Shown here: positions 42,526-50,594 of the stretch, one piece after another
Position numbering within the stretch: the stretch's first letter is position 1
Layout: the number at the start of each line of letters is the position of its first letter
NCBI GenBank assembly: GCA_018436595.1
Contig: JAHDLC010000008.1
Location: 1-56,335, forward strand
Source: Synergistaceae bacterium
GTDB taxonomy: Bacteria; Synergistota; Synergistia; Synergistales; Aminobacteriaceae
Reading direction: 5' to 3'
Length of the DNA stretch: 56,335 bases
Notes under the pieces: model-generated
The model's database searches: none
Told to the model about the DNA's origin: nothing
The model's input: only the letters and a program-made list of their open reading frames with translations
Program-made: the position numbers and the translations under genes

Positions 42526-43659
42526 TCACCCGGCATCGGCGATGCTCCGGATTTCCTCCGCCACCCTCATGACGTCGTCGTTTGACAAACCGTAGAACAT
42601 GGGAAGGCTTATCTCCCTGGAATAAAAGGCCTCAGCCTCGGGAAAATCCCCCTTCTTCCAGCCGAAATTCTTCCTGTAGTATGGGTGGAGGTGCACCGGC
42701 GGGTAATGAACCATTCCTCCGATTCCCCTCTCCTTCAGTTTCAGGATAAATTCCTTCCGCCGTTCCGCAGGAACCCTGAGCGGATAGAGATGATAGGCGT
42801 GCCCCTCGTGGCCTGGAGGAATATCAAGGCCCCGCACAGAAGAGAAAAGACCGTCATACAGAGAGGCGATCTCCTTTCTTCGGGCAACGAACCGGTCGAG
42901 CTTCTTCATCTGGCTCAGCCCCAGGGCGGCGTGGATGTCGCTCAGCCTGTAGTTGAAGCCGAGGACCTGCATTTCCGTTGACCATGGTCCATCGGGCTCC
43001 CCTTCCATTCTTGTCGGATCCTTCGTGATGCCGTGGGTCCGGAAAAGCCGCAGACGTTCGGCATATTCATCCGAGTCGGTAGTGACCATTCCTCCTTCGC
43101 CGGTGGTGATGTGCTTTACCGGATGGAAGCTGAAAGCGGTCAGGTCGGCTTCTTTTCCCACAGGGATCTTTCCCCTCTTCGCGCCGAGGGCATGGCAGGC
43201 ATCCTCGACCAGGACCGCGCCGGAGCCTTCCGCCGCTTCCCGGAAGGCGGCCAGGTCCGCCGGGTATCCCGAGTAGCTCACCGGGGCGATCACTTTTGTC
43301 CTCGTGGTTATTCCCTCTCCTGCTTTTTTCGGATCGAGGCAGAGGGTGGCCGGATCCATGTCCGCAAAGCGCACGGTTCCCCCGAGATAGAGGACGGCGT
43401 TGCTCGTGGCCGCAAAAGTCATGGGAGACGTGATCACTTCGTCTCCGGGTCCCACGCCCGCCGCGAAATAGGCCCCGTGGAGGGCTGCCGTTCCGTTGGC
43501 GAAGGCCACCGCATGTCGGGTTCCAACGTACTCCGCGAAGGCTTTCTCAAAAGCGTCCACCGACGGTCCCTGGGTAAGCCAGTCACCCCTGAGCACGTCC
43601 GCGACGGCCCGGATATCCTCTTCATCGATATACTGGTGACCATAGGACAGGAATTTCAT
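42526..43659 (-). CDS. DegT/DnrJ/EryC1 sugar aminotransferase, PseC-like
   Basis: PLP-dependent aminotransferase of 377 residues for nucleotide-linked deoxysugars. Family features are MKFLSYGHQYIDEEDI, GDWLTQGP, NGTAALHGAYFAAG, VEDACHALGA and the PLP lysine in FHPVKHITTGEGG. The HITTGEGG form and overall sequence fit PseC, which makes the pseudaminic acid precursor. No other pse or flm gene is in the window, so the pathway cannot be confirmed. ATG 43659 is preferred over GTG 43668, because AAGG-rich sequence sits better for it. It follows tadA by 15 bases. Confidence 0.88.
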   Translation of the reverse strand: MKFLSYGHQYIDEEDIRAVADVLRGDWLTQGPSVDAFEKAFAEYVGTRHAVAFANGTAALHGAYFAAGVGPGDEVITSPMTFAATSNAVLYLGGTVRFADMDPATLCLDPKKAGEGITTRTKVIAPVSYSGYPADLAAFREAAEGSGAVLVEDACHALGAKRGKIPVGKEADLTAFSFHPVKHITTGEGGMVTTDSDEYAERLRLFRTHGITKDPTRMEGEPDGPWSTEMQVLGFNYRLSDIHAALGLSQMKKLDRFVARRKEIASLYDGLFSSVRGLDIPPGHEGHAYHLYPLRVPAERRKEFILKLKERGIGGMVHYPPVHLHPYYRKNFGWKKGDFPEAEAFYSREISLPMFYGLSNDDVMRVAEEIRSIADAG

Positions 43660-43674
43660 TTCCTTCACCCTTTC

Positions 43675-44145
43675 TTACAGGCCGCTCGGGAAGCGGCTCT
43701 TTCTGCGTTCAAGAAAATAGTCGGTGAGGAGCCGGGCGCACTCCCTCTCGAGAACCCCCCTCCGTACAGCGCACCGGTGATTGAGCCTCGAATCCCTGAC
43801 GATGTCGTACAGGGTGCCGCACGCCCCGGCCCTGGGATCGGCGCATCCGTAAACGAGGCGGTCCACCCGTGCCAGAACAAGCGCACCGGCACACATGGGA
43901 CAAGGTTCAACGGTGACGTAAAGAGTACACCCCCGCAGGTTCCAGGACTCCGCTGCCTCAGCCGCTCTCCGAAGGGCGATAATTTCAGCGTGGGCGGTCG
44001 GGTCTCTTTCCTTCCGGTTGCTTCCCGCGGAAACAACCTCTCCGTCCCGCACCACCAGGGCGGCGATGGGGACATCTCCCCGCAGGGCCGCTGCCCGCGC
44101 CTCCTCCAGCGCCAGGACCATGAACCGTTCATCCCGGTCAATCAT
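43675..44145 (-). CDS. tadA: tRNA(adenine34) deaminase TadA
   Basis: Zinc deaminase that converts A34 to inosine in tRNA-Arg(ACG), 156 residues. The active site is complete: H52 and E54 in TAHAEI, and C82 and C85 in PCPMCAGA. ATG 44145 overlaps the end of the nitrilase gene; a longer frame starting at 44184 lies deeper in that gene. The predicted substrate tRNA-Arg(ACG) is encoded in this same window at 50342-50418, which supports the assignment over other deaminases. Confidence 0.94.
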   Translation of the reverse strand: MIDRDERFMVLALEEARAAALRGDVPIAALVVRDGEVVSAGSNRKERDPTAHAEIIALRRAAEAAESWNLRGCTLYVTVEPCPMCAGALVLARVDRLVYGCADPRAGACGTLYDIVRDSRLNHRCAVRRGVLERECARLLTDYFLERRKSRFPSGL

Positions 44146-45691
44146 GAGAACCGTTAGCGCCTTTTTCGCCGACAAGGCCGCCATAGGCGGAGGGCAGCCT
44201 GCCGGACACGATGTTCGTCCCCGGCACCACAGTCTTTCCGCGGCTTTCCGATCTCCGGATCATGGCCGATACAGCCTGGTCTCCTTCATCAAGAGTTTCC
44301 GCCAGCACAGCGCCGGACGGCCCTGCAACAAGGGCATCTTCACCGCCGTGGAAATACAGCAGAAAAATCCTGTTCTCCGCAGCCCTTGTCCTGGCAACTT
44401 TTACCGATATATCCCGGAGACGCTTTCCGTCCCCGTACCAGACCACCGCTTCCGATCCTCCGAGCATGAGGCAGCGGACCGGCTCCGGGTTCCAGCCTTC
44501 GTCCCCCCATACCGCCCCAATCCTTCCCGCAGGAGTGTCCAGGGGCTCGAGCACATCTCCGGAGAAACGGCCGATAACACCGTTTGCGGAAAACACGACG
44601 GTGTCCCTGCCCTCACCTGCCGGGCCGTTCAGGACGGCGACAACGTCGCTTCCCGCCAGGAGCCCCGACAGTTTTTCCGCAACTTCGGAGCATCCTTCCT
44701 CCTCCATGGGGGGCAGGCAGACAAGCCTGTTTCCCTGGTCCAGTGCACGGGCAAGAAATCGGGCCGCTTTTTCCAGATAGTCCTCCATGCCGGAGAAACT
44801 GAACCTGCATAGGGCGGAGAAAACTTCATCCTCCGCAGCGGACAGGGGATCGAACTGATTGAGGTAGGCTCCTGTGGAAACCGTGTCCGCCGTCAGAATG
44901 GAATAAAGCTTCGGGGTACGGTCAGGCATAGGCGGGCAGGGCCCGTTCAGGTCGGCCTCCGCCACAAGGATTCCTTCCGCCGATGACCCCAGGGACGCAA
45001 CCACGTTTCCCAGCGGGTCGATCAGGCGGCTGCCGCCGCAGTTGAGCACCGTTTCAGCCTCGAGCCCCACTTTGTCGGCCACGGCGATCCACACACCGTT
45101 TTCCGCCGCCCGGGCCGGCAGCATGTACTCGAGCTGGGGATTGGACAGGGTATCCCTGTTTCGCCCGGTGGAAGTAAGGTTCGTAAGGTCGAGGATCAGT
45201 TTCGCCCCCTTCAGGGCGAGAATACGGCTTATTTCGGGAATCCTTCCGTCGGCGCACACCATCATGCCCACCGGGCCGAATTCCGTATCCGCAACGGGAA
45301 AGGAGCTTCCCGGCAGGACATACCGTCCGTCGAAATGCCAGAGGTTCGACTTGAAGGTCCGCAGCAGTTCCCGTCCGTCCGGTCCCCAGAGCATTGCCCC
45401 GTTGTACAGGGCTCCCTCGTCCTCCAGCACGAGCCCCGCAGCGAGATAAATCCCCTTCCCTGCGGCGTACCCTGAAAAAACCGTCCGGGGGTCGGACTTC
45501 CGCCACGATGCTGCGGAGCCCTCCCCGCCTCCCAGGTAGTAGGCGGGGAAGAGGGCCTCCGGCAGGAGCACGAGTTCCGCACCTCCCGCCACAGCATCGT
45601 CCGCCAGTTCCAGGGCCCGATCAAGAGCTTCTTTCCACTCCGGCACGTCAAAGGCGCGGGGCTGGACACACCCGATCTTCAGGCCTTTCAC
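44138..45691 (-). CDS. Two-domain nitrilase-superfamily protein
   Basis: 517-residue protein made of two carbon-nitrogen hydrolase domains in tandem. The first (about 1-275) has the full triad E45 (LLPEALFPAYY), K114 (RTFKSNLWHF) and C146 (MMVCADGRIPE). The second (about 290-500) has the same fold order, but its glutamate region reads VCLPPMEEEG and the cysteine position reads AVWGDEGWNPE, so it appears inactive. The start GTG 45691 overlaps the YhcH-type gene stop as GTGA. Substrate unknown; an amidase or N-carbamoyl hydrolase role is likely. The degenerate second half may be structural or regulatory. Confidence 0.85.
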   Translation of the reverse strand: MKGLKIGCVQPRAFDVPEWKEALDRALELADDAVAGGAELVLLPEALFPAYYLGGGEGSAASWRKSDPRTVFSGYAAGKGIYLAAGLVLEDEGALYNGAMLWGPDGRELLRTFKSNLWHFDGRYVLPGSSFPVADTEFGPVGMMVCADGRIPEISRILALKGAKLILDLTNLTSTGRNRDTLSNPQLEYMLPARAAENGVWIAVADKVGLEAETVLNCGGSRLIDPLGNVVASLGSSAEGILVAEADLNGPCPPMPDRTPKLYSILTADTVSTGAYLNQFDPLSAAEDEVFSALCRFSFSGMEDYLEKAARFLARALDQGNRLVCLPPMEEEGCSEVAEKLSGLLAGSDVVAVLNGPAGEGRDTVVFSANGVIGRFSGDVLEPLDTPAGRIGAVWGDEGWNPEPVRCLMLGGSEAVVWYGDGKRLRDISVKVARTRAAENRIFLLYFHGGEDALVAGPSGAVLAETLDEGDQAVSAMIRRSESRGKTVVPGTNIVSGRLPSAYGGLVGEKGANGSHD

Positions 45692-46146
45692 CTTCCTTCA
45701 AGGGCAGCCTTGACCACTATTTTGCGAACCCGGCCGCCGGCTCCCATGGTTATGCACCCCTTGTGCCCGTCCCATGGAAAAAAGATGAAAAATCTGTCAG
45801 GACCTCCCCGAAAGAAAACGCCGTCCCCGGAATAAGTCAGGCAGTCTTTCTCAGCAGAATACCCGGACAGGGGTTCGAGGTCGGCCTCGGGGGCATATCC
45901 CATCCACTCCTCTCCCTCCAGGGTGATGTGGATGTCGGCGTATTTCCTGTGGGTTTCGAAAGGTTCCTCGGAAGAGGGCCGGGTATCTCTCGACTGTACG
46001 AGCAGAAACGCGTCATCCCCGTCGATGTCCGTGCGACCTTCCGGAAGGGACTCCAGGCACCTGGACGCGAGGAACTCAAGGGCCTTTCCGAGGCTGCCGC
46101 CAAGGCAAAAATACGCACCGAGCCTGTCCAGGGTGTCCGTTATCAT
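45688..46146 (-). CDS. YhcH/YjgK/YiaL-family protein (DUF386)
   Basis: Cupin-fold protein of 152 residues. Family segments are FETHRKYADIHITLEGEEWMGYAP, LTYSGDGVFFRGGPDRFFIFFPWDGHKG and the basic end VRKIVVKA. Relatives are linked to sialic-acid or other sugar metabolism and biofilm, and bind metal through a His/Glu set. The ATG start overlaps the arsA-type gene stop (ATGA) and its stop overlaps the nitrilase start. Sugar chemistry would fit with the PseC-like gene in the same run, but that link is inference. Confidence 0.88.
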   Translation of the reverse strand: MITDTLDRLGAYFCLGGSLGKALEFLASRCLESLPEGRTDIDGDDAFLLVQSRDTRPSSEEPFETHRKYADIHITLEGEEWMGYAPEADLEPLSGYSAEKDCLTYSGDGVFFRGGPDRFFIFFPWDGHKGCITMGAGGRVRKIVVKAALEGR

Positions 46147-47081
46147 GAATCCAGTCCCTCCATCATGGCGGAAATCCGCTGAAGCTGGACCATTCCCTGG
46201 ATATCGTCGTCCAGCATGGGAAGCTCGATGATGGTCATGGACGAAAAGCGGCCGCGGATCTCCCGGAGGTATCCTTCCTGGGAAAGCCGTTTTTTCTCGA
46301 GAAAAGGTCCGGCGTCAGCAGGAATAACCTTGTTCACCACCACGCCCCCCACGGCAATGCCGTGCCTGGAAAGGAGCTCCACGGCCCGGGCCGTTTCCAG
46401 GATGGGAAGCTTCTCCGGATTCAGCACGAAGTAAAAGATCGAGGCTTCAGGGTCAGTTAGGTATTTCCTCGCCAGGGCGAATTTCTCCCTTCTGGCGGTA
46501 AGGGTCTGTATGATGGGATCGTTGGCTATCCGCTCTGCCAGCGGCTTATCGTACCTGGCCGCCATCTTCATAAGGTCCATGGCTTTCCGCCGCTTCTCGA
46601 TGAGATGCTCGATCCAGGCACCGAGGATTTCGGGAAGGGTCAAAAGCCGGAGAGTATGGCCGGTGGGGGCGGTATCGAAGACAATGGCGTCATAATCCCT
46701 GCCCACCGCTTCCATGAGCTCGATGAACTTGTCGAAAATGGCCGCCTCTTCGGCCCCGGGAGACATGTAGGCAATCTCGATCTGCCGCTTGATTTCGTCC
46801 ACAATGGCGGCGCTGACCAGGTCGAGCATCTTGTCCTGGATCGATTTCATGTACTTCTTTGCTTCCACCTCGGCGTCGATCTCCAGACCCCAAAGGTTCG
46901 GGCACAGGGGCGCCGTCTGGAAGCCGATGGGCTTGTCGAAGGCATCGGCAAGGGAGTGGGCCGGGTCGGTTGATACCACCAGGGTACGCACACCCCGCGC
47001 CGCCAGCGAAAGAGCATAGGAAGCAGCGCAGGAGGTCTTTCCTGTTCCGCCCTTTCCTCCAAAGAACGTAAAGTGCCTCAT
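46143..47081 (-). CDS. ArsA/Get3-family ATPase
   Basis: Deviant-Walker-A ATPase of 312 residues, single-domain. The P-loop is GGKGGTGKTS (8-17), the switch regions include STDPAHSLADAFD, and the family signature is DTAPTGHTLRLL. It is close in size to Get3 and to unit ArsA proteins. No arsR, arsB or arsenite-related gene is nearby, so arsenic export is unlikely and protein or membrane-protein handling is more plausible (inference). ATG 47081 begins MRHFTFFGGKGG; in-frame sequence before it overlaps the small upstream gene. The start follows that gene by 13 bases. Confidence 0.9.
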   Translation of the reverse strand: MRHFTFFGGKGGTGKTSCAASYALSLAARGVRTLVVSTDPAHSLADAFDKPIGFQTAPLCPNLWGLEIDAEVEAKKYMKSIQDKMLDLVSAAIVDEIKRQIEIAYMSPGAEEAAIFDKFIELMEAVGRDYDAIVFDTAPTGHTLRLLTLPEILGAWIEHLIEKRRKAMDLMKMAARYDKPLAERIANDPIIQTLTARREKFALARKYLTDPEASIFYFVLNPEKLPILETARAVELLSRHGIAVGGVVVNKVIPADAGPFLEKKRLSQEGYLREIRGRFSSMTIIELPMLDDDIQGMVQLQRISAMMEGLDS

Positions 47082-47094
47082 TGTATGCTTCACC

Positions 47095-47385
47095 TCAGTC
47101 GAAATCGTATTGGGCCGCTTTTTCGGCAATGATGAACTTTCTGTTCTGCATCCTCCGTTCCCATGGCTCCAGGTCGTCCGCCACATAGGGAAGAAGCTCG
47201 AGCATGTAATAGGACATGGGATTCGGGATGCCGAGATAATCGCCGAACAGAAGCAGCATGAGATTGTCGTTGATGTCGAAGGCCTCTTTTCGGACGACGG
47301 CCATATTTTTATCCACGAATGTACCATGATGGAAGAGAACGAAAAACTCCCACCCCGTACGGAGCGCTTTCAGTAATTTGTTCAT
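47095..47385 (-). CDS. Small conserved-looking protein upstream of ArsA-type ATPase
   Basis: 96-residue protein I do not recognise. It has a basic amphipathic start (MNKLLKALRTGW), a hydrophobic central helix (NLMLLLFGDYLGIPNPMSYYMLELLPYV) and a charged end (EPWERRMQNRKFIIAEKAAQYDFD). There is no signal peptide or clear transmembrane span. It is directly upstream of the ArsA/Get3-type ATPase gene by 13 bases, so the two are probably co-translated and may form a complex. The coding potential is good: regular amino-acid composition, an ATG start, and a spacing consistent with an operon. Confidence 0.7.
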   Translation of the reverse strand: MNKLLKALRTGWEFFVLFHHGTFVDKNMAVVRKEAFDINDNLMLLLFGDYLGIPNPMSYYMLELLPYVADDLEPWERRMQNRKFIIAEKAAQYDFD

Positions 47386-47406
47386 GGTCTGCCTGCCCGG
47401 AAGGGT

Positions 47407-47598
47407 TTATTTCCCCTTGTCGATGTTCAGCACTCCGGCAACCGCCATATTTTCCCTGGGCATGTCGTTGATCATGATCCTGACTACCTCGGGCCCCACA
47501 TCAAGAGCCCTGCAGATCGCATCGGTCACCTCTGCGGCGAGTTTTCTTTTCTGGTCCACTGAACGTCCTTCGTACATGTAGATATTGACTATGGGCAT
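47407..47598 (-). CDS. 4-oxalocrotonate tautomerase family protein
   Basis: 63-residue enzyme of the tautomerase superfamily. After Met removal Pro1 (MPIVNIYMYEGRS) is the catalytic base. Arginines in EGRS and PEVVRIMINDMP fit the known Arg11 and Arg39 positions. The middle DQKRKLAAEVTDAICRAL is the standard helix. ATG has GGAGGCGG upstream. Substrate unknown; many small members are isomerases of keto-enol acids. It is followed after 21 bases by the small gene and ArsA-type ATPase. Confidence 0.92.
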   Translation of the reverse strand: MPIVNIYMYEGRSVDQKRKLAAEVTDAICRALDVGPEVVRIMINDMPRENMAVAGVLNIDKGK

Positions 47599-47664
47599 GG
47601 AAACCGCCTCCTCTTCTTTTATTGAAGATTACTGTATTTCCGGGCGAAACGCAACGGAAGGCAT

Positions 47665-47692
47665 AAAAAAAGCCCGGCTCGGGGCCGGGCTT
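47665..47692 (-). terminator. Terminator after the secreted 165-residue protein
   Basis: Minus strand: 9-bp stem AAGCCCGGC/GCCGGGCTT (arms 47684-47692 and 47670-47678) followed by seven Us (47665-47671, partly in the stem). Confidence 0.88.
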
Positions 47693-47706
47693 GGTCTGCG
47701 GTGAAA

Positions 47707-48204
47707 CTACTTCTTTCTGGAGGCCGCCTTCTTCGCAGGAAGTTTGCCGATAGCGTAGGGATGAGCCTTCAGAGGGATCATCCCCTTGGACATCCCGACG
47801 AATTCCCTGTCGGCGGCGGCGTATTCAGTGGACTTGATCACGTTGCCAACCATGTCGTAGTGGTTGAGGTAGGTTACTGCAAACTGCTTGCCGTCCGCGG
47901 AATAGATGTAGCCGTATTCTGTGAAGTACAGGCCGGAAGCTGCTTCCTTGTCGATGGCGAACTTTTCGACGATGAGATCGATGGTCTTCTGCTTTTCATC
48001 AGGGTTCGTGTAATACTTCCTGGTACATGCAAAGGGGCCCTCGTCGTTCTTGCCGTAGTTCACAAGGTACCACTGCATTTTGTTGGCATCCTGGCCGAAG
48101 TTCACCGGCTGGGGTGCTGCGGAGGCGAAAGCGGCGGAAATCGAGAGAACAAGGGCGAGAAGCGCGAGGACAAAAAGGGTGACGAGACGGGACTGTTTTT
48201 TCAT
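47707..48204 (-). CDS. Secreted protein of unknown function
   Basis: 165-residue exported protein with a signal peptide (1-27, LVTLFVLALLALVLSISAAFA). I recognise no family. The mature part is rich in Tyr, Asn and Lys: KMQWYLVNYGKNDEGPFACTRKYY, then FTEYGYIYSADGKQFAVTYLNHYD. It ends in a basic tail GKLPAKKAASRKK. One cysteine remains, so no disulfide is expected. Its reading-frame composition is normal. It stands alone between a terminator and the glycosidase gene. A distal AAGGAG upstream (13 bases) implies modest translation. The periplasmic or cell-surface function is open. Confidence 0.75.
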   Translation of the reverse strand: MKKQSRLVTLFVLALLALVLSISAAFASAAPQPVNFGQDANKMQWYLVNYGKNDEGPFACTRKYYTNPDEKQKTIDLIVEKFAIDKEAASGLYFTEYGYIYSADGKQFAVTYLNHYDMVGNVIKSTEYAAADREFVGMSKGMIPLKAHPYAIGKLPAKKAASRKK

Positions 48205-48319
48205 TTGACTGGTACAACTCCTTCCGTATTTTTTTCTTTTTCTTGCGTCGTGTAGTCTATCATAAAACGGCGTATTCGGTTCTTCTCCACAGGATTATTC
48301 CTATTTTCAGTTATTCCCG

Positions 48320-50119
48320 TTATTTCCCTCCCTTCGGAAAAGCCCCGACGCCGTAACTTACCGGCCTTTCCCTTCCATCGGAAAGAACGTTCATGATCCT
48401 CCCTCCCGCGTAGAGGGTTGAAGAGCCGCCGCCGTCCAGGTTCAGTGCGTAGGATACCCCGTTTTTCTTCAAGATCTCCGCCGTTTCCGCAAGGGTGAAT
48501 CCCACGCTATGGACCGCGTTGCGGCCGTCTCCGACGAAGAAAAACCACTGCCCCTTGCCGGTGAGGCCGATGACCGACCGGGGATGGCGCTTGTTCACTA
48601 TGGAATCGTTGAGGTTTTCCGTTTCCATGGAAAGAACCCCCTTCCGCACAAGGAAGGGACCTCCCTGAACCGCGTTGGTCATTGATGTCCAGTAGGGGTC
48701 GCCTCCATTGACCGTCTGGACAATCCGCACCCTGTCTCCGGGAGTGACTGATTCGGCAAACCTCGAGGGCGTACCGTAGACGGCAAGGACCCGCTTCCCC
48801 GCCGGAATGGGATTCCCTCCCTCCCGCCGGACCTCCACGCAGGTATCGCCGTCAAGGACAGCTTCCACCACGGGACCGGAAAACACGGGGGTACATTCGC
48901 CGAAGTGCCTGGTGAAGAGTATCACCCCGTCGCCCTTGACTGTTCTGTTCAGTCCGGTGACGTCCATGAAGCCCCCTCCCGGGAAATGCACTTCCGCTCT
49001 CCAGTCCATCTGGCCGAAGGCAGCCTGGTTCTTCCCGTTCCAGCCGAGAATGGTCCGTCCTTTATAAGGAGGGTTCACCATGACGCCTCTTTCGATGACA
49101 GCACCGATGGGTGCTCCACGCTCTTTGCCGCTGATGCTGAAATAGCCGCCGTTGACGGCCGCCGCAGCTCCCGTGGTCATTGAGGTGAGGGGGGCGAGGG
49201 CATAGAGGCCTTCCGGGGCAAAGACGGGCCGGATGTCGAACCGGGCGGGATCGAGTATGACCATGACCCAGAATCTTGGAGCCCCCTGTGTGTCCCAGCT
49301 CGCGGGAGAGGCAAAGACCACGCCCTTTCTTCCGAGACTTTCGCAGGCGACAAGGAATCCCCGAATGGGACCGTAGGTCTCGGAAAGAGCAGACCGGACC
49401 CGCCAGTCAAAATTCTGGCTGTCCACCGTTCCCTCCACGCCCTTTTCGGCCAGGGCGTCCCGGAAAAATTCCGCCTCCTCCCTGGAGTCGAAACCGTTGA
49501 CGGCAGCCCGCCATTTCGGGGGACGGTCATGGACCCCCTCCCTGTTCACTTGCACCGTCATCCCCTTCATCGGGGAATATTTTACGGAGAGAGACAGCCC
49601 TTTCCGGGCTGCCCGGACGATGGCGGCAATATTCCGGGCTTCCTTCGGAGTCAGCTTTTTCGAGGGACCGAAGGAGGTGACCCCTTTCCTCAGCAGGGGC
49701 GGATTCATGTTCAGGGCTGCCGCCAGGTATCCTCTTTCCAGGGGCTTGAGCCTTCCTATATCCCGGAAGGGCAGGGGCGCTCCCGAGAGAACATCGGCAA
49801 CGGAGGCAAGGCCCAGGCTGTGAACGGCAAACACGATGGCTTCCTTCATGGTGATCGGAGCATCGAGCCTTCCCTCCGGAACAGGGATCAAATCGAGCTC
49901 GAGGGCCGCCCTGACCATGTCATTTTCCCCGGCGGGAGCTGCGAAGCCCCTCGCCTGGAAAAGCTGGGTTATAAAGGCATCCTTTCGAACGGTCTGGGCT
50001 CCGAAAGCTTCCCCGGCAAACAGAAGGGCCAGGAGAAGGAGCAAAGCAAGGGGACTCTTCTTCAAAGTGCGGGACGAATAGGGACGGTGGTCGGAACATG
50101 GGGTATTTCTGAGGGTCAT
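48320..50119 (-). CDS. Exported phosphodiester glycosidase-family (NAGPA) protein
   Basis: 599-residue exported protein. A signal peptide spans about 18-42 (SPLALLLLLALLFAGEAFGA). The region about 55-160 has weak SLH-like patterning (PITMKEAIVFAVHSLGLA and PFRDIGRLKPLERGYL), followed by a short SPOR-like stretch (FDSREEAEFFRDALAEKGVEG). The C-terminal NAGPA domain (about 310-597) has AAVNGGYFSISG, RHPRSVIGL and LNLDGGGSSTLY, the family hallmarks. Such proteins cleave phosphodiester-linked sugars, often on the cell surface. ATG 50119 is preferred, since AAGGAG lies seven bases before it; ATG 50125 would be too close. Confidence 0.85.
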   Translation of the reverse strand: MTLRNTPCSDHRPYSSRTLKKSPLALLLLLALLFAGEAFGAQTVRKDAFITQLFQARGFAAPAGENDMVRAALELDLIPVPEGRLDAPITMKEAIVFAVHSLGLASVADVLSGAPLPFRDIGRLKPLERGYLAAALNMNPPLLRKGVTSFGPSKKLTPKEARNIAAIVRAARKGLSLSVKYSPMKGMTVQVNREGVHDRPPKWRAAVNGFDSREEAEFFRDALAEKGVEGTVDSQNFDWRVRSALSETYGPIRGFLVACESLGRKGVVFASPASWDTQGAPRFWVMVILDPARFDIRPVFAPEGLYALAPLTSMTTGAAAAVNGGYFSISGKERGAPIGAVIERGVMVNPPYKGRTILGWNGKNQAAFGQMDWRAEVHFPGGGFMDVTGLNRTVKGDGVILFTRHFGECTPVFSGPVVEAVLDGDTCVEVRREGGNPIPAGKRVLAVYGTPSRFAESVTPGDRVRIVQTVNGGDPYWTSMTNAVQGGPFLVRKGVLSMETENLNDSIVNKRHPRSVIGLTGKGQWFFFVGDGRNAVHSVGFTLAETAEILKKNGVSYALNLDGGGSSTLYAGGRIMNVLSDGRERPVSYGVGAFPKGGK

Positions 50120-50301
50120 GGGCATTCTCCTTGAATGAACTGCTCTCTTCAGACGGGTTCATTTCAGCCGGATTCGCAAGGAAGTATAACAGACGAAAGA
50201 AGAGGAGGGTATACGGAAAAAGGCGGATTGGAGCAATACGTTCCTTTTCATTCCGGTATGCCGGGGCATTTTCCGGCCGTGCAATAACTCGTGACGTCTA
50301 C

Positions 50302-50329
50302 AAAAAAACCCCCGCAAAGACTGCGGGGG
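50302..50329 (-). terminator. Terminator of the tRNA pair
   Basis: Minus strand: 8-bp stem CCCCCGCA/TGCGGGGG (arms 50322-50329 and 50309-50316) and seven Us (50302-50308). It lies 12 bases after tRNA-Arg. Confidence 0.9.
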
Positions 50330-50341
50330 CTGGTCTTTCAG

Positions 50342-50418
50342 TGGCGCGCCGGACAAGATTCGAACTCGTGACCTGCGGTTCCGTAGACCGCCGCTCTATC
50401 CATCTGAGCTACCGGCGC
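50342..50418 (-). tRNA. tRNA-Arg (anticodon ACG)
   Basis: 77 bases including an encoded CCA. The 7-bp acceptor stem is GCGCCGG/CCGGCGC. The D-arm is AGCTCAGATGGATAGAGC, and the anticodon stem GCGGT/ACCGC holds loop CTACGGA with anticodon ACG. The T-arm has GTTCGAATC. Position 34 is A, so this is the expected target of TadA, also encoded in the window, which would make inosine and allow reading of CGU, CGC and CGA. Confidence 0.97.
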
Positions 50419-50432
50419 CTGTAGGTTGTTTA

Positions 50433-50527
50433 TGGCGGTGGGTGAGGGATTCGAACCCTCGAGGGAGGTTTAAGCCCCCCTACTCGCTTAGCAGGCGAGT
50501 GCCTTCAGCCTACTCGGCCAACCCACC
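50433..50527 (-). tRNA. tRNA-Ser (anticodon GCT)
   Basis: 95 bases with encoded CCA and the long variable arm typical of class II tRNAs. Acceptor stem GGTGGGT pairs with ACCCACC; the anticodon stem ACTCGC/GCGAGT holds loop CTGCTAA with anticodon GCT (reads AGC/AGU). It is transcribed together with tRNA-Arg, 14 bases downstream. Confidence 0.97.
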
Positions 50528-50542
50528 ACAATCGCGGAGTCT

Positions 50543-50571
50543 ATTCTATTAAGGTGCGGAACTTATGTCAA
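50543..50571 (-). promoter_or_regulatory. Promoter of the tRNA-Ser/tRNA-Arg unit
   Basis: Minus-strand perfect -35 TTGACA (50566-50571), 17-base spacer, TAGAAT (50543-50548), ending 15 bases before the tRNA-Ser 5' end. One of the best promoters in the window. Confidence 0.88.
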
Positions 50572-50594
50572 TAGCCTCGAAAATGTCTGTCAGC

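Noticed and set aside
46143-47081. Arsenic resistance operon
   Set aside because: Only an ArsA/Get3-type ATPase is present; no arsR, arsB, arsC or arsD nearby.
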